Positions 22,600 through 36,639 of a DNA stretch of 64,000 bases are shown here, in pieces. The stretch lies in the NCBI GenBank assembly GCA_963402885.1, contig OY727098.1, positions 11,766,717 through 11,830,716 on the forward strand, given 5' to 3'. Numbering within the stretch: the stretch's first letter is position 1; each line of letters opens with the position of its first letter. Under the pieces are notes generated by a model, which worked only from the letters and a program-made list of their open reading frames with translations, searched no databases and was not told the origin of the DNA. Both the position numbers and the translations under genes were made by a program. This stretch comes from Antedon bifida. Lineage: Eukaryota; Echinodermata; Crinoidea; Comatulida; Antedonidae.

Positions 22600-25500
22600 T
22601 GTTAACAAGTTTTTTCGAAAATCACAAAATGGTCTAAAACGTCTCCAAATGCGATTTGAAGCTATTCTGTAGACTTTGATGTTATTTGTGAAAAATTTTT
22701 GTCGAAATGCTCAAAATGGTCTAAAACGTTTTTAAATACGATATTAAGCTATTTTGTGCTCTTTGATGTTTTTGTGTGAAAAGTTTTACCGAATTGCTCA
22801 AAATGGTCTAAAACGGTTTCTAATGAGATTTAAAGCACTTTGATGTTTTTCTGTAACCAAGTTTTTTCGAAAATCACAAAATGGTCTAAAACGTCTCCAA
22901 ATGCGATTTGAAGCTATTCTGCACACTTTGATGTTTTGTGTGAAACATTTTTGTCGAAATGCTCAAAATGGTCTAAAACGTTTTTAAATACGATATTAAG
23001 CTATTTTGTGCTCTTTGATGTTTTTGTGTGAAAAGTTTTATCGAATTGCTCAAAATGGTCTAAAACGGTTTCTAATGAGATTTTAAGCACTTTGATGTTT
23101 TTCTGTAACCAAGTTTTTTCGAAAATCACAAAATGGTCTAAAACGTCTCCAAATGCGATTTGAAGCTATTCTAAGCACTTTGGTGTTTTTATGTTAACAT
23201 GTTTTTTCGAAAATAACAAAATGGTCTAAAATGTCTCCAAATGCGATTTGAAGCTATTCTTAGCACTTTGGTGTTTTTCTATAACCAAGTTTTTTCGAAA
23301 ATCACAAAATGGTCTAAAACGTCTCCAAATGCGATTTGAAGCTATTCTAAGCACTTTGGTGTTTTTATGTTAACAAGTTTTTTCGAAAATAACAAAATGG
23401 TCTAAAATGTCTCCAAATGCGATTTGAAGCTATTCTTAGCACTTTGGTGTTTTTATGTTAACAAGTTTTTTCGAAAATCACAAAATGGTCTAAAACGTCT
23501 CCAAATGCGATTTGAAGCTATTCTGCACACTTTGATGTTTTGTGTGAAAAATTTTTGTCGAAATGCTCAAAATGGTCTAAAACGTTTTTAAATACGATAT
23601 TAAGCTATTTTGTGCTCTTTGATGTTTTTGTGTGAAAAGTTTTATCGAATTGCTCAAAATGGTCTAAAACGGTTTATAATGAGATTTTAAGCACTTTGAT
23701 GTTTTTGTGTAACCAAGTTTTTTCGAAAATCACAAAATGGTCTAAAACATCTCCAAATGCGATTTGAAGCTATTCTAAGCACTTTGGTGTTTTTATGTTA
23801 ACAAGTTCTTTCGAAAATCACAAAATGGTCTAAAACGTTTTTAAATACGATATTAAGCTATTTTGTGCTCTTTGATGTTTTTGTGTGAAAAGTTTTATCG
23901 AATTGCTCAAAATGGTCTAAAACGGTTTATAATGAGATTTTAAGCACTTTGATGTTTTTGTGTAACCAAGTTTTTTCGAAAATCACAAAATGGTCTAAAA
24001 CGTCTCCAAATGCGATTTGAAGCTATTCTAAGCACTTTGGTGTTTTTATGATAACAAGTTTTTTCGAAAATCACAAAATGGTCTAAAACGTCTCCAAATG
24101 CGATTTGAAGCTATTCTAAGCACTTTGGTGTTTTTATGTTAACAAGTTTTTTCGAAAATCACAAAATGGTCTAAAACGTTTTTAAATACGATATTAAGCT
24201 ATTTTGTGCTCTTTGATGTTTTTGTGTGAAAAGTTTTATCGAATTGCTCAAAATGGTCTAAAACGGTTTCTAATGAGATTTTAAGCACTTTGATGTTTTT
24301 CTGTAACCAAGTTTGTTCGAAAATGACAAAATGGTCTAAAACGTCTCCAAATGCGATTTGAAGCTATTCTAAGCACTTTGGTGTTTTTATGTTAACAAGT
24401 TTTTTCGAAAAAAACAAAATGGTCTAAAATGTCTCAAAATGCGATTTGAAGCTATTCTTAGCACTTTGGTGTTTTTATGTTAACAAGTTTTTTCGAAAAT
24501 CACAAAATGGTCTAAAACGTCTCCAAATGCGATTTGAAGCTATTCTGCACGCTTTGATGTTTTGTGTGAACAATTTTTGTCGAAATGCTCAAAATGTTCT
24601 AAAACGTTTTTAAATACGATATTAAGCTATTTTGTGCTCTTTGATGTTTTTGTGTGAAAAGTTTTATCGAATTGCTCAAAATGGTCTAAAACGGTTTATA
24701 ATGAGATTTTAAGCACTTTGATGTTTTTGTGTAACCAAGTTTTTTCGAAAATCACAAAATGGTCTAAAACGTCTCCAAATGCGATTTGAAGCTATTCTAA
24801 GCACTTTGGTGTTTTTATGTTAACAAGTTCTTTCGAAAATCACAAAATGGTCTAAAACGTTTTTAAATACGATATTAAGCTATTTTGTGCTCTTTGATGT
24901 TTTTGTGTGAAAAGTTTTATCGAATTGCTCAAAATGGTCTAAAACGGTTTCTAATGAGATTTTAAGCACTTTGATGTTTTTATGTTAACAAGTTTTTTCG
25001 AAAATCACCCAAATGGTCTAAAGCGTCTCCAAATTCGATTTGATGCTATTCTAATCACTTTGGTGTTTTTATGTTAACAAGTTTTTTCGAAAATCGCAAA
25101 ATGGTTTAAAACGTCTCCAAATGCGATTTGGAGCTATTCTAACACCTTGGTGTTTTTATGTTAACAAGTTTTTTCGAAAATCACAAATAGGTCTATAACG
25201 TCTCTAAATGAGATTTGAAGTTATTCTTAGCACTTTGGTGTTTTGTGTGAACAATTTTTGTCGAAATGCTCAAAATGGTCTAAAACTTTTTAAATACGAT
25301 ATTAAGCTATTTTGTGCTCTTTGATGATTTTGTGTGAAAAGTTTTATCGAAATCCTCAAAATGGTCTAAAACGGTTTCTAATGTGATTTTAAGGACTTTG
25401 ATGTTTTTGTGTAACCAAGTTTTTTCGAAAATCACAAAATGGTCTAAAACGTCTCCAAATGCGATTTGAAGCTATTCTAAGTACTTTGGTGTTTTTATGT

Positions 25501-26050
25501 TAACAAGTTTTTTCGAAAATCACAAAATGGTCTAAAACGTCTCTAAATGCGATTTGAAGCTATTCTGTACACTTTGATGTTTTGTGTGAAAAATTTTTGT
25601 CGAAATGCTCAAAATGGTCTAAAACGTTTTTAAATACGATATTAAGTTATTTTGTGCTCTTTGATGTTTTTGTGTGAAAAGTTTTATCGAATTGCTCAAA
25701 ATGGTCTAAAACGGTTTCTAATGAGATTTTAAGCACTTTGATGATTTTATGTTAACAAGTTTTTTCGAAAATCACCCAAATGGTCTAAAGCGTCTCCAAA
25801 TTCGATTTGATGCTATTCTAATCACTTTGGTGTTTTTATGTTAACAAGTTTTTTCGAAAATCGCAAAATGGTTTAAAACGTCTCCAAATGCGATTTGAAG
25901 CTATTCTAACACTTTGGTGTTTTTATGTTAACAAGTTTTTTCGAAAATCACAAATAGGTCTATAACGTCTCTAAATGAGATTTGAAGTTATTCTTAGCAC
26001 TTTGGTGTTTTGTGTGAACAATTTTTGTCGAAATGCTCAAAATGGTCTAA
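22600..26050. repeat. Segmental copy of 39.65-43.1 kb (offset 17053 bp)
   Basis: About 3.4 kb repeats at a constant offset of 17053 bp. Shared markers are the GTTATTTGTG variant (22681 and 39734), GTTTGTTCGAAAATGAC (24311 and 41364), CAAAACATCTCC (near 23746 and 40799) and GATGATTTTATGTT (25739 and 42792). It includes the first patch of the diverged subfamily. The match fails near 26.06/43.11 kb, where TAAGCTCTTT replaces TAAGCTATTT. Confidence 0.82.
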
Positions 26051-26205
26051 AACGTTTTTAAATACGATATTAAGCTCTTTTGTGCTCTTTGATGTTTTTG
26101 TGTGAAAAGTTTTATCGAAATCCTCAAAATGGTCTAAAACGGTTTCTAATGAGATTTTAAGCAATTTGATGTTTTTGTGTAACCAAGTTTTTTCGAAAAT
26201 CACAA
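24961..26205. repeat. Diverged satellite subfamily, patch 1
   Basis: Monomers here carry clustered differences from the main types: ATCACCCAAATGGTCTAAAG, CCAAATTCGATTTGATGC, ATCGCAAAATGGTTTAAAAC, ACAAATAGGTCTATAACG, TAAATGAGATTTGAAGTTA and TTATCGAAATCCTC. The changes co-occur in fixed order, so this is an inherited haplotype and not random noise. A short stretch of standard monomers lies inside (about 25410-25740). The patch occurs as two near-copies of about 0.8 kb (from 24961 and from 25730). The 69-codon minus-strand frame at 25994-26203 is a by-product. Confidence 0.82.
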
Positions 26206-28739
26206 AATAGTCTAAAACGTCTCCAAATGCGATTTGAAGCTATTCTAAGCACTTTGGTGTTTTTATGTTAACAAGTTTTTTCGAAAATCACAAAATGGTC
26301 TAAAACGTCTCCAAATGCGATTTGAAGCTATTCTGCACACTTTGATGTTTTGTGTGAATAATTTTTGTCGAAGTGCTCAAAATGGTCTAAAACGTTTTTA
26401 AATACGATATTAAGCTATTTTGTGCTCTTTGATGTTTTTGTGTGAAAAGTTTTATCGAATTGCTCAAAATGGTCTAAAACGGTTTCTAATGAGATTTTAA
26501 GCACTTTGATGTTTTTCTGTAACCAAGTTTTTTCGAAAATCACAAAATGGTCTAAAACGTCTCCAAATGCGATTTGAAGCTATTCTAAGCACTTTGGTGT
26601 TTTTATGTTAACAAGTTTTATCGAAAATAACAAAATGGTCTAAAATGTCTCTTAATGCGATTTGAAGCTATTCTTAGCACTTTGGTGTTTTTATGTTAAC
26701 AAGTTTTTTCGAAAATCACAAAATGGCCTAAAACGTCTCCAAATGCGATTTGAAGCTATTCTGCACACTTTGATGTTTTGTGTGAAAAATTTTTGTCGAA
26801 ATGCTCAAAATGGTCTAAAACGTTTTTAAATACGATATTAAGCTATTTTGTGCTCTTTGATGTTTTTGTGTGAAAAGTTTTATCGAATTGCTCAAAATGG
26901 TCTAAAACGGTTTATAATGAGATTTTAAGCACTTTGATGTTTTTGTGTAACCAAGTTTTTTCGAAAATCACAAAATGGTCTAAAACGTCTCCAAATGCGA
27001 TTTGAAGCTATTCTAAGCACTTTGATGTTTTTTGTGAAATATTTTTGTCGAAATGCTCAAAATGGTCTAAAACGTTTTTAAATACGATATTAAGCTATTT
27101 TGTGCTCTTTGATGTTTTTGTGTGAAAAGTTTTATCGAATTGCTCAAAATGGTCTAAAACGGTTTCTAATGAGATTTTAAGCACTTTGATGTTTTTCTGT
27201 AACCAAGTTTGTTCGAAAATCACAAAATGGTCTAAAACGTCTCCAAATGCGATTTGAAGCTATTCTAAGCACTTTGGTGTTTCTATGTTAACAAGTTTTT
27301 TCGAAAAAACAAAATGGTCTAAAATGTCTCAAAATGCGATTTGAAGCTATTCTTAGCACTTTGGTGTTTTTATGTTAACAAGTTTTTTCGAAAATCACAA
27401 AATGGTCTAAAACGTCTCCAAATGCGATTTGAAGCTATTCTGCACACTTTGATGTTTTGTGTGAACAATTTTTGTCGAAATGCTCAAAATGGTCTAAAAC
27501 GTTTTTAAATACGATATTAAGCTATTTTGTGCTCTTTGATGTTTTTGTGTGAAAAGTTTTATCGAATTGCTCAAAATGGTCTAAAACAGTTTATAATGAG
27601 ATTTTAAGCACTTTGATGTTTTTGTGTAACCAAGTTTTTTCGAAAATCACAAAATGGTCTAAAACGTCTCAAAATGCGATTTGAAGCTATTCTTAGCACT
27701 TTGGTGTTTTTATGTTAACAAGTTTTTTCGAAAATCACAAAATGGTCTAAAACGTCTCCAAATGCGATTAGAAGCTATTCTGCACACTTTGATGTTTTGT
27801 GTGAACAATTTTTGTCGAAATGCTCAAAATGGTTTAAAACGTTTTTAAATACGATATTAAGCTATTTTGTGCTCTTTGATGTTTTTGTGTGAAAAGTTTT
27901 ATCGAATTGCTCAAAATGGTCTAAAACGGTTTATAATGAGATTTTAAGCACTTTGATGTTTTTGTGTAACCAAGTTTTTTCGAAAATCACAAAATGGTCT
28001 AAAACGTCTCCAAATGCGATTTGAAGCTATTCTGCACACTTTGATGTTTTGTGTGAAAAATTTATGTCGAAATGCTCAAAATGGTCTTAAACGTTTTTAA
28101 ATACGATATTAAGCTATTTTGTGCTCTTTGATGTTTTTGTGTGAAAAGTTTTATCGAATTGCTCAAAATGGTCTAAAACGGTTTATAATGAGATTTTAAG
28201 CACTTTGATGTTTTTGTGTAACCAAGTTTTTTCGAAAATCACAAAATGGTCTAAAACGTCTCCAAATGCGATTTGAAGCTATTCTAAGCACTTTGATGTT
28301 TTGTGTGAACAATTTTTGTCGAAATGCTCAAAATGTTCTAAAACGTTTTTAAATACGATATTAAGCTATTTTGTGCTCTTTGATGTTTTTGTGTGAAAAG
28401 TTTTATCGAATTGCTCAAAATGGTCTAAAACGGTTTCTAATGAGATTTTAAGCACTTTGATGTTTTTGTGTAACCAAGTTTTTTCGAAAATCACAAAATG
28501 GTCTAAAACGTCTCCAAATGCGATTTGAAGCTATTCTAAGCACTTTGGTGTTTTTATGTTAACAAGTTCTTTCGAAAATCACAAAATGGTCTAAAATGTC
28601 TCAAAATGCGATTTGAAGCTATTCTTAGCACTTTGGTGTTTCTATGTTAACAAGTTTTTTCGAAAAAACAAAATGGTCTAAAATGTCTCAAAATGCGATT
28701 TGAAGCTATTCTTAGCACTTTGGTGTTTTTATGTTAACA

Positions 28740-30178
28740 AGTTTTTTCGAAAATCACAAAATGGTCTAAAACGTCTCCAAATGCGATTTGAAGCTATTCT
28801 GCACACTTTGATGTTTTGTGTGAACAATTTTTGTCGAAATGCTCAAAATGGTCTAAAACGTTTTTAAATACGATATTAAGCTATTTTGTGCTCTTTGATG
28901 TTTTTGTGTGAAAAGTTTTATCGAATTGCTCAAAATGGTCTAAAACAGTTTATAATGAGATTTTAAGCACTTTGATGTTTTTGTGTAACCAAGTTTTTTC
29001 GAAAATCACAAAATGGTCTAAAACGTCTCAAAATGCGATTTGAAGCTATTCTTAGCACTTTGGTGTTTTTATGTTAACAAGTTTTTTCGAAAATCACAAA
29101 ATGGTCTAAAACGTCTCCAAATGCGATTTGAAGCTATTCTGCACACTTTGATGTTTTGTGTGAACAATTTTTGTCGAAATGCTCAAAATGGTTTAAAACG
29201 TTTTTAAATACGATATTAAGCTATTTTGTGCTCTTTGATGTTTTTGTGTGAAAAGTTTTATCGAATTGCTCAAAATGGTCTAAAACGGTTTATAATGAGA
29301 TTTTAAGCACTTTGATGTTTTTGTGTAACCAAGTTTTTTCGAAAATCACAAAATGGTCTAAAACGTGTCCAAATGCGATTTGAAGCTATTCTAAGAACTT
29401 TGGTGTTTTTATGTTAGCAAGTTTTTTCGAAAATCACAAAATGGTCTAAAACGTTTTTAAATACGATATTAAGCTATTTTGTGCTCTTTGATGTTTTTGT
29501 GTGAAAAGTTTTATCGAATTGCTCAAAATGGTCTAAAACGGTTTCTAATGAGATTTTAAGCACTTTGATGTTTTTGTGTAACCAAGTTTTTTCGAAAATC
29601 ACAAAATGGTCTAAAACGTCTCCAATTGCGATTTGAAGCTATTCTAAGCACTTTGGTGTTTTTATGTTAACAAGTTCTTTCGAAAATCACAAAATGGTCT
29701 AAAACGTTTTTAAATACGATATTAAGCTATTTTGTGCTCTTTGATGTTTTTGTGTGAAAAGTTTTATCGAATTGCTCAAAATGGTCTAAAACAGTTTATA
29801 ATGAGATTTTAAGCACTTTGATGTTTTTGTGTAACCAAGTTTTTTCGAAAATCACAAAATGGTCTAAAACGTCTCCAAATGCGATTTGAAGCTATTCTAA
29901 GCACTTTGGTGTTTTTATGATAACAAGTTTTTTCGAAAATCACAAAATGGTCTAAAACGTCTCCAAATGCGATTTGAAGCTATTCTAAGCACTTTGGTGT
30001 TTTTATGTTAACAAGTTTTTTCGAAAATCACAAAATGGTCTAAAACGTCTCCAAATGCGATTTGAAGCTATTCTAAGCACTTTGGTGTTTTTATGTTAAC
30101 AAGTTTTTTCGAAAATCACAAAATGGTCTAAAACGTCTCCAAATGCGATTTGAAACTATTCTGTACACTTTGATGGTT
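28740..30178. repeat. 1878-bp-period duplication, copy 1
   Basis: Aligns with 30618-32056 at a constant 1878 bp. Shared rare variants are ACGTGTCCAAATGCG (29365 and 31243), CTAAGAACTTTGG (29391 and 31269), ATGTTAGCAAG, CTCCAATTGCG and TGAAACTATTCTG. One visible difference is AAACAGTTTA against AAACGGTTTA near 29791/31669. Upstream, from about 27.27 kb, a related segment repeats at 1359 bp (GTGTTTCTATG at 27277 and 28636). Confidence 0.82.
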
Positions 30179-30640
30179 TTTATGTTAACAAGTTTTTTCG
30201 AAAATCGCAAAATGGTTTAAAACGTCTCCAAATGCGATTTGAAGCTATTCTAACACTTTGGTGTTTTTATGTTAACAAGTTTTTTCGAAAATCACAAATA
30301 GGTCTATAACGTCTCTAAATGAGATTTGAAGTTATTCTTAGCACTTTGGTGTTTTGTGTGAACAATTTTTGTCGAAATGCTCAAAATGGTCTAAAACGTT
30401 TTTAAATACGATATTAAGCTATTTTGTGCTCTTTGATGTTTTTGTGTGATAAGTTTTATCGAAATCCTCAAAATGGTCTAAAACGGTTTCTAATGTGATT
30501 TTAAGGACTTTGATGTTTTTGGGTAACCAAGTTTTTTCGAAAATCACAAAATGGTCTAAAACGTCTCCAAATGCGATTTGAAGCTATTCTAAGTACTTTC
30601 GTGTTTTTATGTTAACAAGTTTTTTCGAAAATCACAAAAT
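30170..30640. repeat. Diverged satellite subfamily, patch 2
   Basis: Same marker set as patch 1 (ATCGCAAAATGGTTTAAAAC, ACAAATAGG, GAAATCCTC) plus GTGTGATAAG, GGGTAACCAAG and AGTACTTTCGTG. The last three are shared only with 32.6-33.0 and 42.9-43.3 kb. It begins with a sharp junction in which a GTACACTTTGATGGTTTTT half-monomer is joined directly to ATGTTAACAAG. It separates the two members of the 1878-bp duplication. Confidence 0.8.
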
Positions 30641-32056
30641 GGTCTAAAACGTCTCCAAATGCGATTTGAAGCTATTCTGCACACTTTGATGTTTTGTGTG
30701 AACAATTTTTGTCGAAATGCTCAAAATGGTCTAAAACGTTTTTAAATACGATATTAAGCTATTTTGTGCTCTTTGATGTTTTTGTGTGAAAAGTTTTATC
30801 GAATTGCTCAAAATGGTCTAAAACAGTTTATAATGAGATTTTAAGCACTTTGATGTTTTTGTGTAACCAAGTTTTTTCGAAAATCACAAAATGGTCTAAA
30901 ACGTCTCAAAATGCGATTTGAAGCTATTCTTAGCACTTTGGTGTTTTTATGTTAACAAGTTTTTTCGAAAATCACAAAATGGTCTAAAACGTCTCCAAAT
31001 GCGATTTGAAGCTATTCTGCACACTTTGATGTTTTGTGTGAACAATTTTTGTCGAAATGCTCAAAATGGTTTAAAACGTTTTTAAATACGATATTAAGCT
31101 ATTTTGTGCTCTTTGATGTTTTTGTGTGAAAAGTTTTATCGAATTGCTCAAAATGGTCTAAAACGGTTTATAATGAGATTTTAAGCACTTTGATGTTTTT
31201 GTGTAACCAAGTTTTTTCGAAAATCACAAAATGGTCTAAAACGTGTCCAAATGCGATTTGAAGCTATTCTAAGAACTTTGGTGTTTTTATGTTAGCAAGT
31301 TTTTTCGAAAATCACAAAATGGTCTAAAACGTTTTTAAATACGATATTAAGCTATTTTGTGCTCTTTGATGTTTTTGTGTGAAAAGTTTTATCGAATTGC
31401 TCAAAATGGTCTAAAACGGTTTCTAATGAGATTTTAAGCACTTTGATGTTTTTGTGTAACCAAGTTTTTTCGAAAATCACAAAATGGTCTAAAACGTCTC
31501 CAATTGCGATTTGAAGCTATTCTAAGCACTTTGGTGTTTTTATGTTAACAAGTTCTTTCGAAAATCACAAAATGGTCTAAAACGTTTTTAAATACGATAT
31601 TAAGCTATTTTGTGCTCTTTGATGTTTTTGTGTGAAAAGTTTTATCGAATTGCTCAAAATGGTCTAAAACGGTTTATAATGAGATTTTAAGCACTTTGAT
31701 GTTTTTGTGTAACCAAGTTTTTTCGAAAATCACAAAATGGTCTAAAACGTCTCCAAATGCGATTTGAAGCTATTCTAAGCACTTTGGTGTTTTTATGATA
31801 ACAAGTTTTTTCGAAAATCACAAAATGGTCTAAAACGTCTCCAAATGCGATTTGAAGCTATTCTAAGCACTTTGGTGTTTTTATGTTAACAAGTTTTTTC
31901 GAAAATCACAAAATGGTCTAAAACGTCTCCAAATGCGATTTGAAGCTATTCTAAGCACTTTGGTGTTTTTATGTTAACAAGTTTTTTCGAAAATCACAAA
32001 ATGGTCTAAAACGTCTCGAAATGCGATTTGAAACTATTCTGTACACTTTGATGGTT
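30618..32056. repeat. 1878-bp-period duplication, copy 2
   Basis: Partner of 28740-30178, with the diverged patch 2 between the two copies. After about 32056 it continues into TTTTTGTGAAAATTTTTTG, the normal sequel of this monomer, whereas copy 1 jumps into the diverged subfamily at that point. Confidence 0.82.
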
Positions 32057-32519
32057 TTTGTGAAAATTTTTTGTCGAAATGCTCAAAATGGTCTAAAACG
32101 TTTTTAAATACGATATTAAGCTATTTTGTGCTCTTTGATGTTTTGTGTGAACATTTTTTGTCGAAATGCTCAAAATGGTCTAAAACGTTTTTAAATACGA
32201 TATTAAGCTATTTTGTGCTCTTTGATGTTTTTGTGTGAAAAGTTTTATCGAATTGCTCAAAATGGTCTAAAACGGTTTCTAATGAGATTTTAAGCACTTT
32301 GATGTTTTTCTATAACCAAGTTTTTTCGAAAATCACAAAATGGTCTAAAACGTCTCCAAATGCGATTTGAAGCTATTCTGAGCACTTTGGTGTTTTTATG
32401 TTAACAAGTTTTTTCGAAAATAACAAAATGGTCTAAAATGTCTCCAAATGCGATTTGAAGCTATTCTTAGCACTTTGGTGTTTTTATGTTAACAAGTTTT
32501 TTCGAAAATCACAAAATGG

Positions 32520-33240
32520 TCTAAAGCGTCTCCAAATTCGATTTGATGCTATTCTAATCACTTTGGTGTTTTTATGTTAACAAGTTTTTTCGAAAATCGC
32601 AAAATGGTTTAAAACGTCTCCAAATGCCATTTGAAGCTATTCTAACACTTTGGTGTTTTTATGTTAACAAGTTTTTTCGAAAATCACAAATAGGTCTATA
32701 ACGTCTCTAAATGAGATTTGAAGTTATTCTTAGCACTTTGGTGTTTTGTGTGAACAATTTTTGTCGAAATGCTCAAAATGGTCTAAAACGTTTTTAAATA
32801 CGATATTAAGCTATTTTGTGCTCTTTGATGTTTTTGTGTGATAAGTTTTATCGAAATCCTCAAAATGGTCTAAAACGGTTTCTAATGTGATTTTAAGGAC
32901 TTTGATGTTTTTGGGTAACCAAGTTTTTTCGAAAATCACAAAATGGTCTAAAACGTCTCCAAATGCGATTTGAAGCTATTCTAAGTACTTTCGTGTTTTT
33001 ATGTTAACAAGTTTTTTCGAAAATCACAAAATGGTCTAAAACGTCTCTAAATGCGATTTGAAGCTATTCTGTACACTTTGATGTTTTGTGTGAAAAATTT
33101 TTGTCGAAATGCTCAAAATGGTCTAAAACGTTTTTAAATACGATATTAAGCTCTTTTGTGCTCTTTGATGTTTTTGTGTGAAAAGTTTTATCGAAATCCT
33201 CAAAATGGTCTAAAACGGTTTCTAATGAGATTTTAAGCAC
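32520..33240. repeat. Diverged satellite subfamily, patch 3
   Basis: Repeats patch 2 at an offset of 2392 bp (CTAAGTACTTTCG at 30589 and 32981) and patch 5 at 10317 bp. It carries one private change, AAATGCCATTTG near 32624. The 71-codon minus-strand frame at 33064-33279 comes from this haplotype and is not a gene. Confidence 0.8.
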
Positions 33241-36200
33241 TTTGATGTTTTTCTGTAACCAAGTTTTTTCGAAAATCACAAAATGGTCTAAAACGTCTCC
33301 AAATGCGATTTGAAGCTATTCTAAGCACTTTGGTGTTTTTATGTTAACAAGTTTTATCGAAAATAACAAAATGGTCTAAAATGTCTCTTAATGCGATTTG
33401 AAGCTATTCTTAGCACTTTGGTGTTTTTATGTTAACAAGTTTTTTCGAAAATCACAAAATGGTCTAAAACGTCTCCAAATGCGATTTGAAGCTATTCTGC
33501 ACACTTTGATGTTTTGTGTGAAAAATTTTTGTCGAAATGCTCAAAATGGTCTAAAACGTTTTTAAATACGATATTAAGCTATTTTGTGCTCTTTGATGTT
33601 TTTGTGTGAAAAGTTTTATCGAATTGCTCAAAATGGTCTAAAACGGTTTATAATGAGATTTTAAGCACTTTGATGTTTTTGTGTAACCAAGTTTTTTCGA
33701 AAATCACAAAATGGTCTAAAACGTCTCCAAATGCGATTTGAAGCTATTCTAAGCACTTTGATGTTTTTTGTGAAGTATTTTTGTCGAAATGCTCAAAATG
33801 GTCTAAAACGTTTTTAAATACGATATTAAGCTATTTTGTGCTCTTTGATGTTTTTGTGTGAAAAGTTTTATCGAATTGCTCAAAATGGTCTAAAACGGTT
33901 TCTAATGAGATTTTAAGCACTTTGATGTTTTTCTGTAACCAAGTTTGTTCGAAAATCACAAAATGGTCTAAAACGTCTCCAAATGCGATTTGAAGCTATT
34001 CTAAGCACTTTGGTGTTTCTATGTTAACAAGTTTTTTCGAAAAAACAAAATGGTCTAAAATGTCTCAAAATGCGATTTGAAGCTATTCTTAGCACTTTGG
34101 TGTTTTTATGTTAACAAGTTTTTTCGAAAATCACAAAATGGTCTAAAACGTCTCCAAATGCGATTTGAAGCTATTCTGCACACTTTGATGTTTTGTGTGA
34201 ACAATTTTTGTCGAAATGCTCAAAATGGTCTAAAACGTTTTTAAATACGATATTAAGCTATTTTGTGCTCTTTGATGTTTTTGTGTGAAAAGTTTTATCG
34301 AATTGCTCAAAATGGTCTAAAACAGTTTATAATGAGATTTTAAGCACTTTGATGTTTTTGTGTAACCAAGTTTTTTCGAAAATCACAAAATGGTCTAAAA
34401 CGTCTCAAAATGCGATTTGAAGCTATTCTTAGCACTTTGGTGTTTTTATGTTAACAAGTTTTTTCGAAAATAACAAAATGGTCTAAAATGTCTCCAAATG
34501 CGATTTGAAGCTATTCTTAGCACTTTGGTGTTTTTATGTTAACAAGTTTTTTCGAAAATCACAAAATGGTCTAAAACGTCTCCAAATGCGATTTGAAGCT
34601 ATTCTGCACACTTTGATGTTTTGTGTGAAAAATTTTTGTCGAAATGCTCAAAATGGTCTAAAACGTTTTTAAATACGATATTAAGCTATTTTGTGCTCTT
34701 TGATGTTTTTATGTGAAAAGTTTTATCGAATTGCTCAAAATGGTCTAAAATGGTTTATAATGAGATTTTAAGCAATTTGATGTTTTTGTGTAACCAAGTT
34801 TTTTCGAAAATCACAAAATGGTCTAAAACGTCTCCAAATGCGATTTGAAGCTATTCTAAGCACTTTGGTGTTTTTATGTTAACAAGTTTTTTCGAAAATC
34901 ACAAAATGGTCTAAAACGTCTCCAAATGCGATTTGAAGCTATTCTGTACACTTTGATGTTTTTTTGAAAAATTTTTGTCGAAATGCTCAAAATGGTCTAA
35001 AACGTTTTTAAATACGATATTAAGCTATTTTGTGCTCTTTGATGTTTTTGTGTGAAAAGTTTTATCGAATTGCTCAAAATGGTCTAAAACGATTTATAAT
35101 GAGATTTTAAGCACTTTGATGTTTTTGTGTAACCAAGTTTTTTCGAAAATCACAAAATGGTCTAAAACGTCTCCAAATGCGATTTGAAGCTATTCTAAGC
35201 ACTTTGGTGTTTTTATGTTAACAAGTTTTTTCTAAAATCACAAAATGGTCTAAAACGTTTTTAAATACGATATTAAGCTATTTTGTGCTCTTTGATGTTT
35301 TTGTGTGAAAAGTTTTATCGAATTGCTCAAAATGGTCTAAAACGGTTTCTAATGAGATTTTAAGCACTTTGATGTTTTTCTGTAACCAAGTTTTTTCGAA
35401 AATCACAAAATGGTCTAAAAAGTCTCCAAATGCGATTTGAAGCTATTCTAAGCACTTTGGTGTTTTTATGTTAACAAGTTTTTTCGAAAATCACAAAATG
35501 GTCTAAAACGTCTCCAAATGCGATTTGAAGCTATTCTGCACACTTTGATGTTTTGTGTGAAACATTTTTGTCGAAATGCTCAAAATGGTCTAAAACGTTT
35601 TTAAATACGATATTAAGCTATTTTGTGCTCTTTGATGTTTTTGTGTGAAAAGTTTTATCGAATTGCTCAAAATGGTCTAAAACGGTTTATAATCAGATTT
35701 TAAGCACTTTGATGTTTTTGTGTAACCAAGTTTTTTCGAAAATCACAAAATGGTCTAAAACGTCTCAAAATGCGATTTGAAGCTATTCTAAGCACTTTGA
35801 TGTTTTTTGTGAAGTATTTTTGTCGAAATACTCAAAATGGTCTAAAACGTTTTTAAATACGATATTAAGCTATTTTGTGCTCTTTGATGTTTTTGTGTGA
35901 AAAGTTTTATCGAATTGCTCAAAATGGTCTAAAACGGTTTCTAATGAGATTTTAAGCACTTTGATGTTTTTCTGTAACCAAGTTTGTTCGAAAATCACAA
36001 AATGGTCTAAAACGTCTCCAAATGCGATTTGAAGCTATTCTAAGCTCTTTGGTGTTTCTATGTTAACAAGTTTTTTCGAAAAAACAAAATGGTCTAAAAT
36101 GTCTCAAAATGCGATTTGAAGCTATTCTTAGCACTTTGGTGTTTTCATGTTAACAAGTTTTTTCGAAAATCACAAAATGGTCTAAAACGTCTCCAAATGC

Positions 36201-36639
36201 GATTTGAAGCTATTCTGCACACTTTGATGTTTTGTGTGAACAATTTTTGTCGAAATGCTCAAAATGGTCTAAAACGTTTTTAAATACGATATTAAGCTAT
36301 TTTGTGCTCTTTGATGTTTTTGTGTGAAAAGTTTTATCGAATTGCTCAAAATGGTCTAAAACAGTTTATAATGAGATTTTAAGCACTTTGATGTTTTTGT
36401 GTAACCAAGTTTTTTCGAAAATCACAAAATGGTCTAAAACGTCTCAAAATGCGATTTGAAGCTATTCTTAGCACTTTGATGTTTTGTGTGAAAAATTTTT
36501 GTCGAAATGCTCAAAATGGTCTAAAACGTTTTTAAATACGATATTAAGTTATTTTGTGCTCTTTGATGTTTTTGTGTGAAAAGTTTTATCGAATTGCTCA
36601 AAATGGTCTAAAACGGTTTCTAATGAGATTTTAAGCACT

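Noticed and set aside
25994-26203. 69-71-codon minus-strand frames here, at 33064-33279 and at 43381-43596, with repetitive DHFEHFDKNF-like motifs
   Set aside because: All come from the diverged satellite haplotype; frames elsewhere in the array are closed and the repeat unit explains the periodic peptide.
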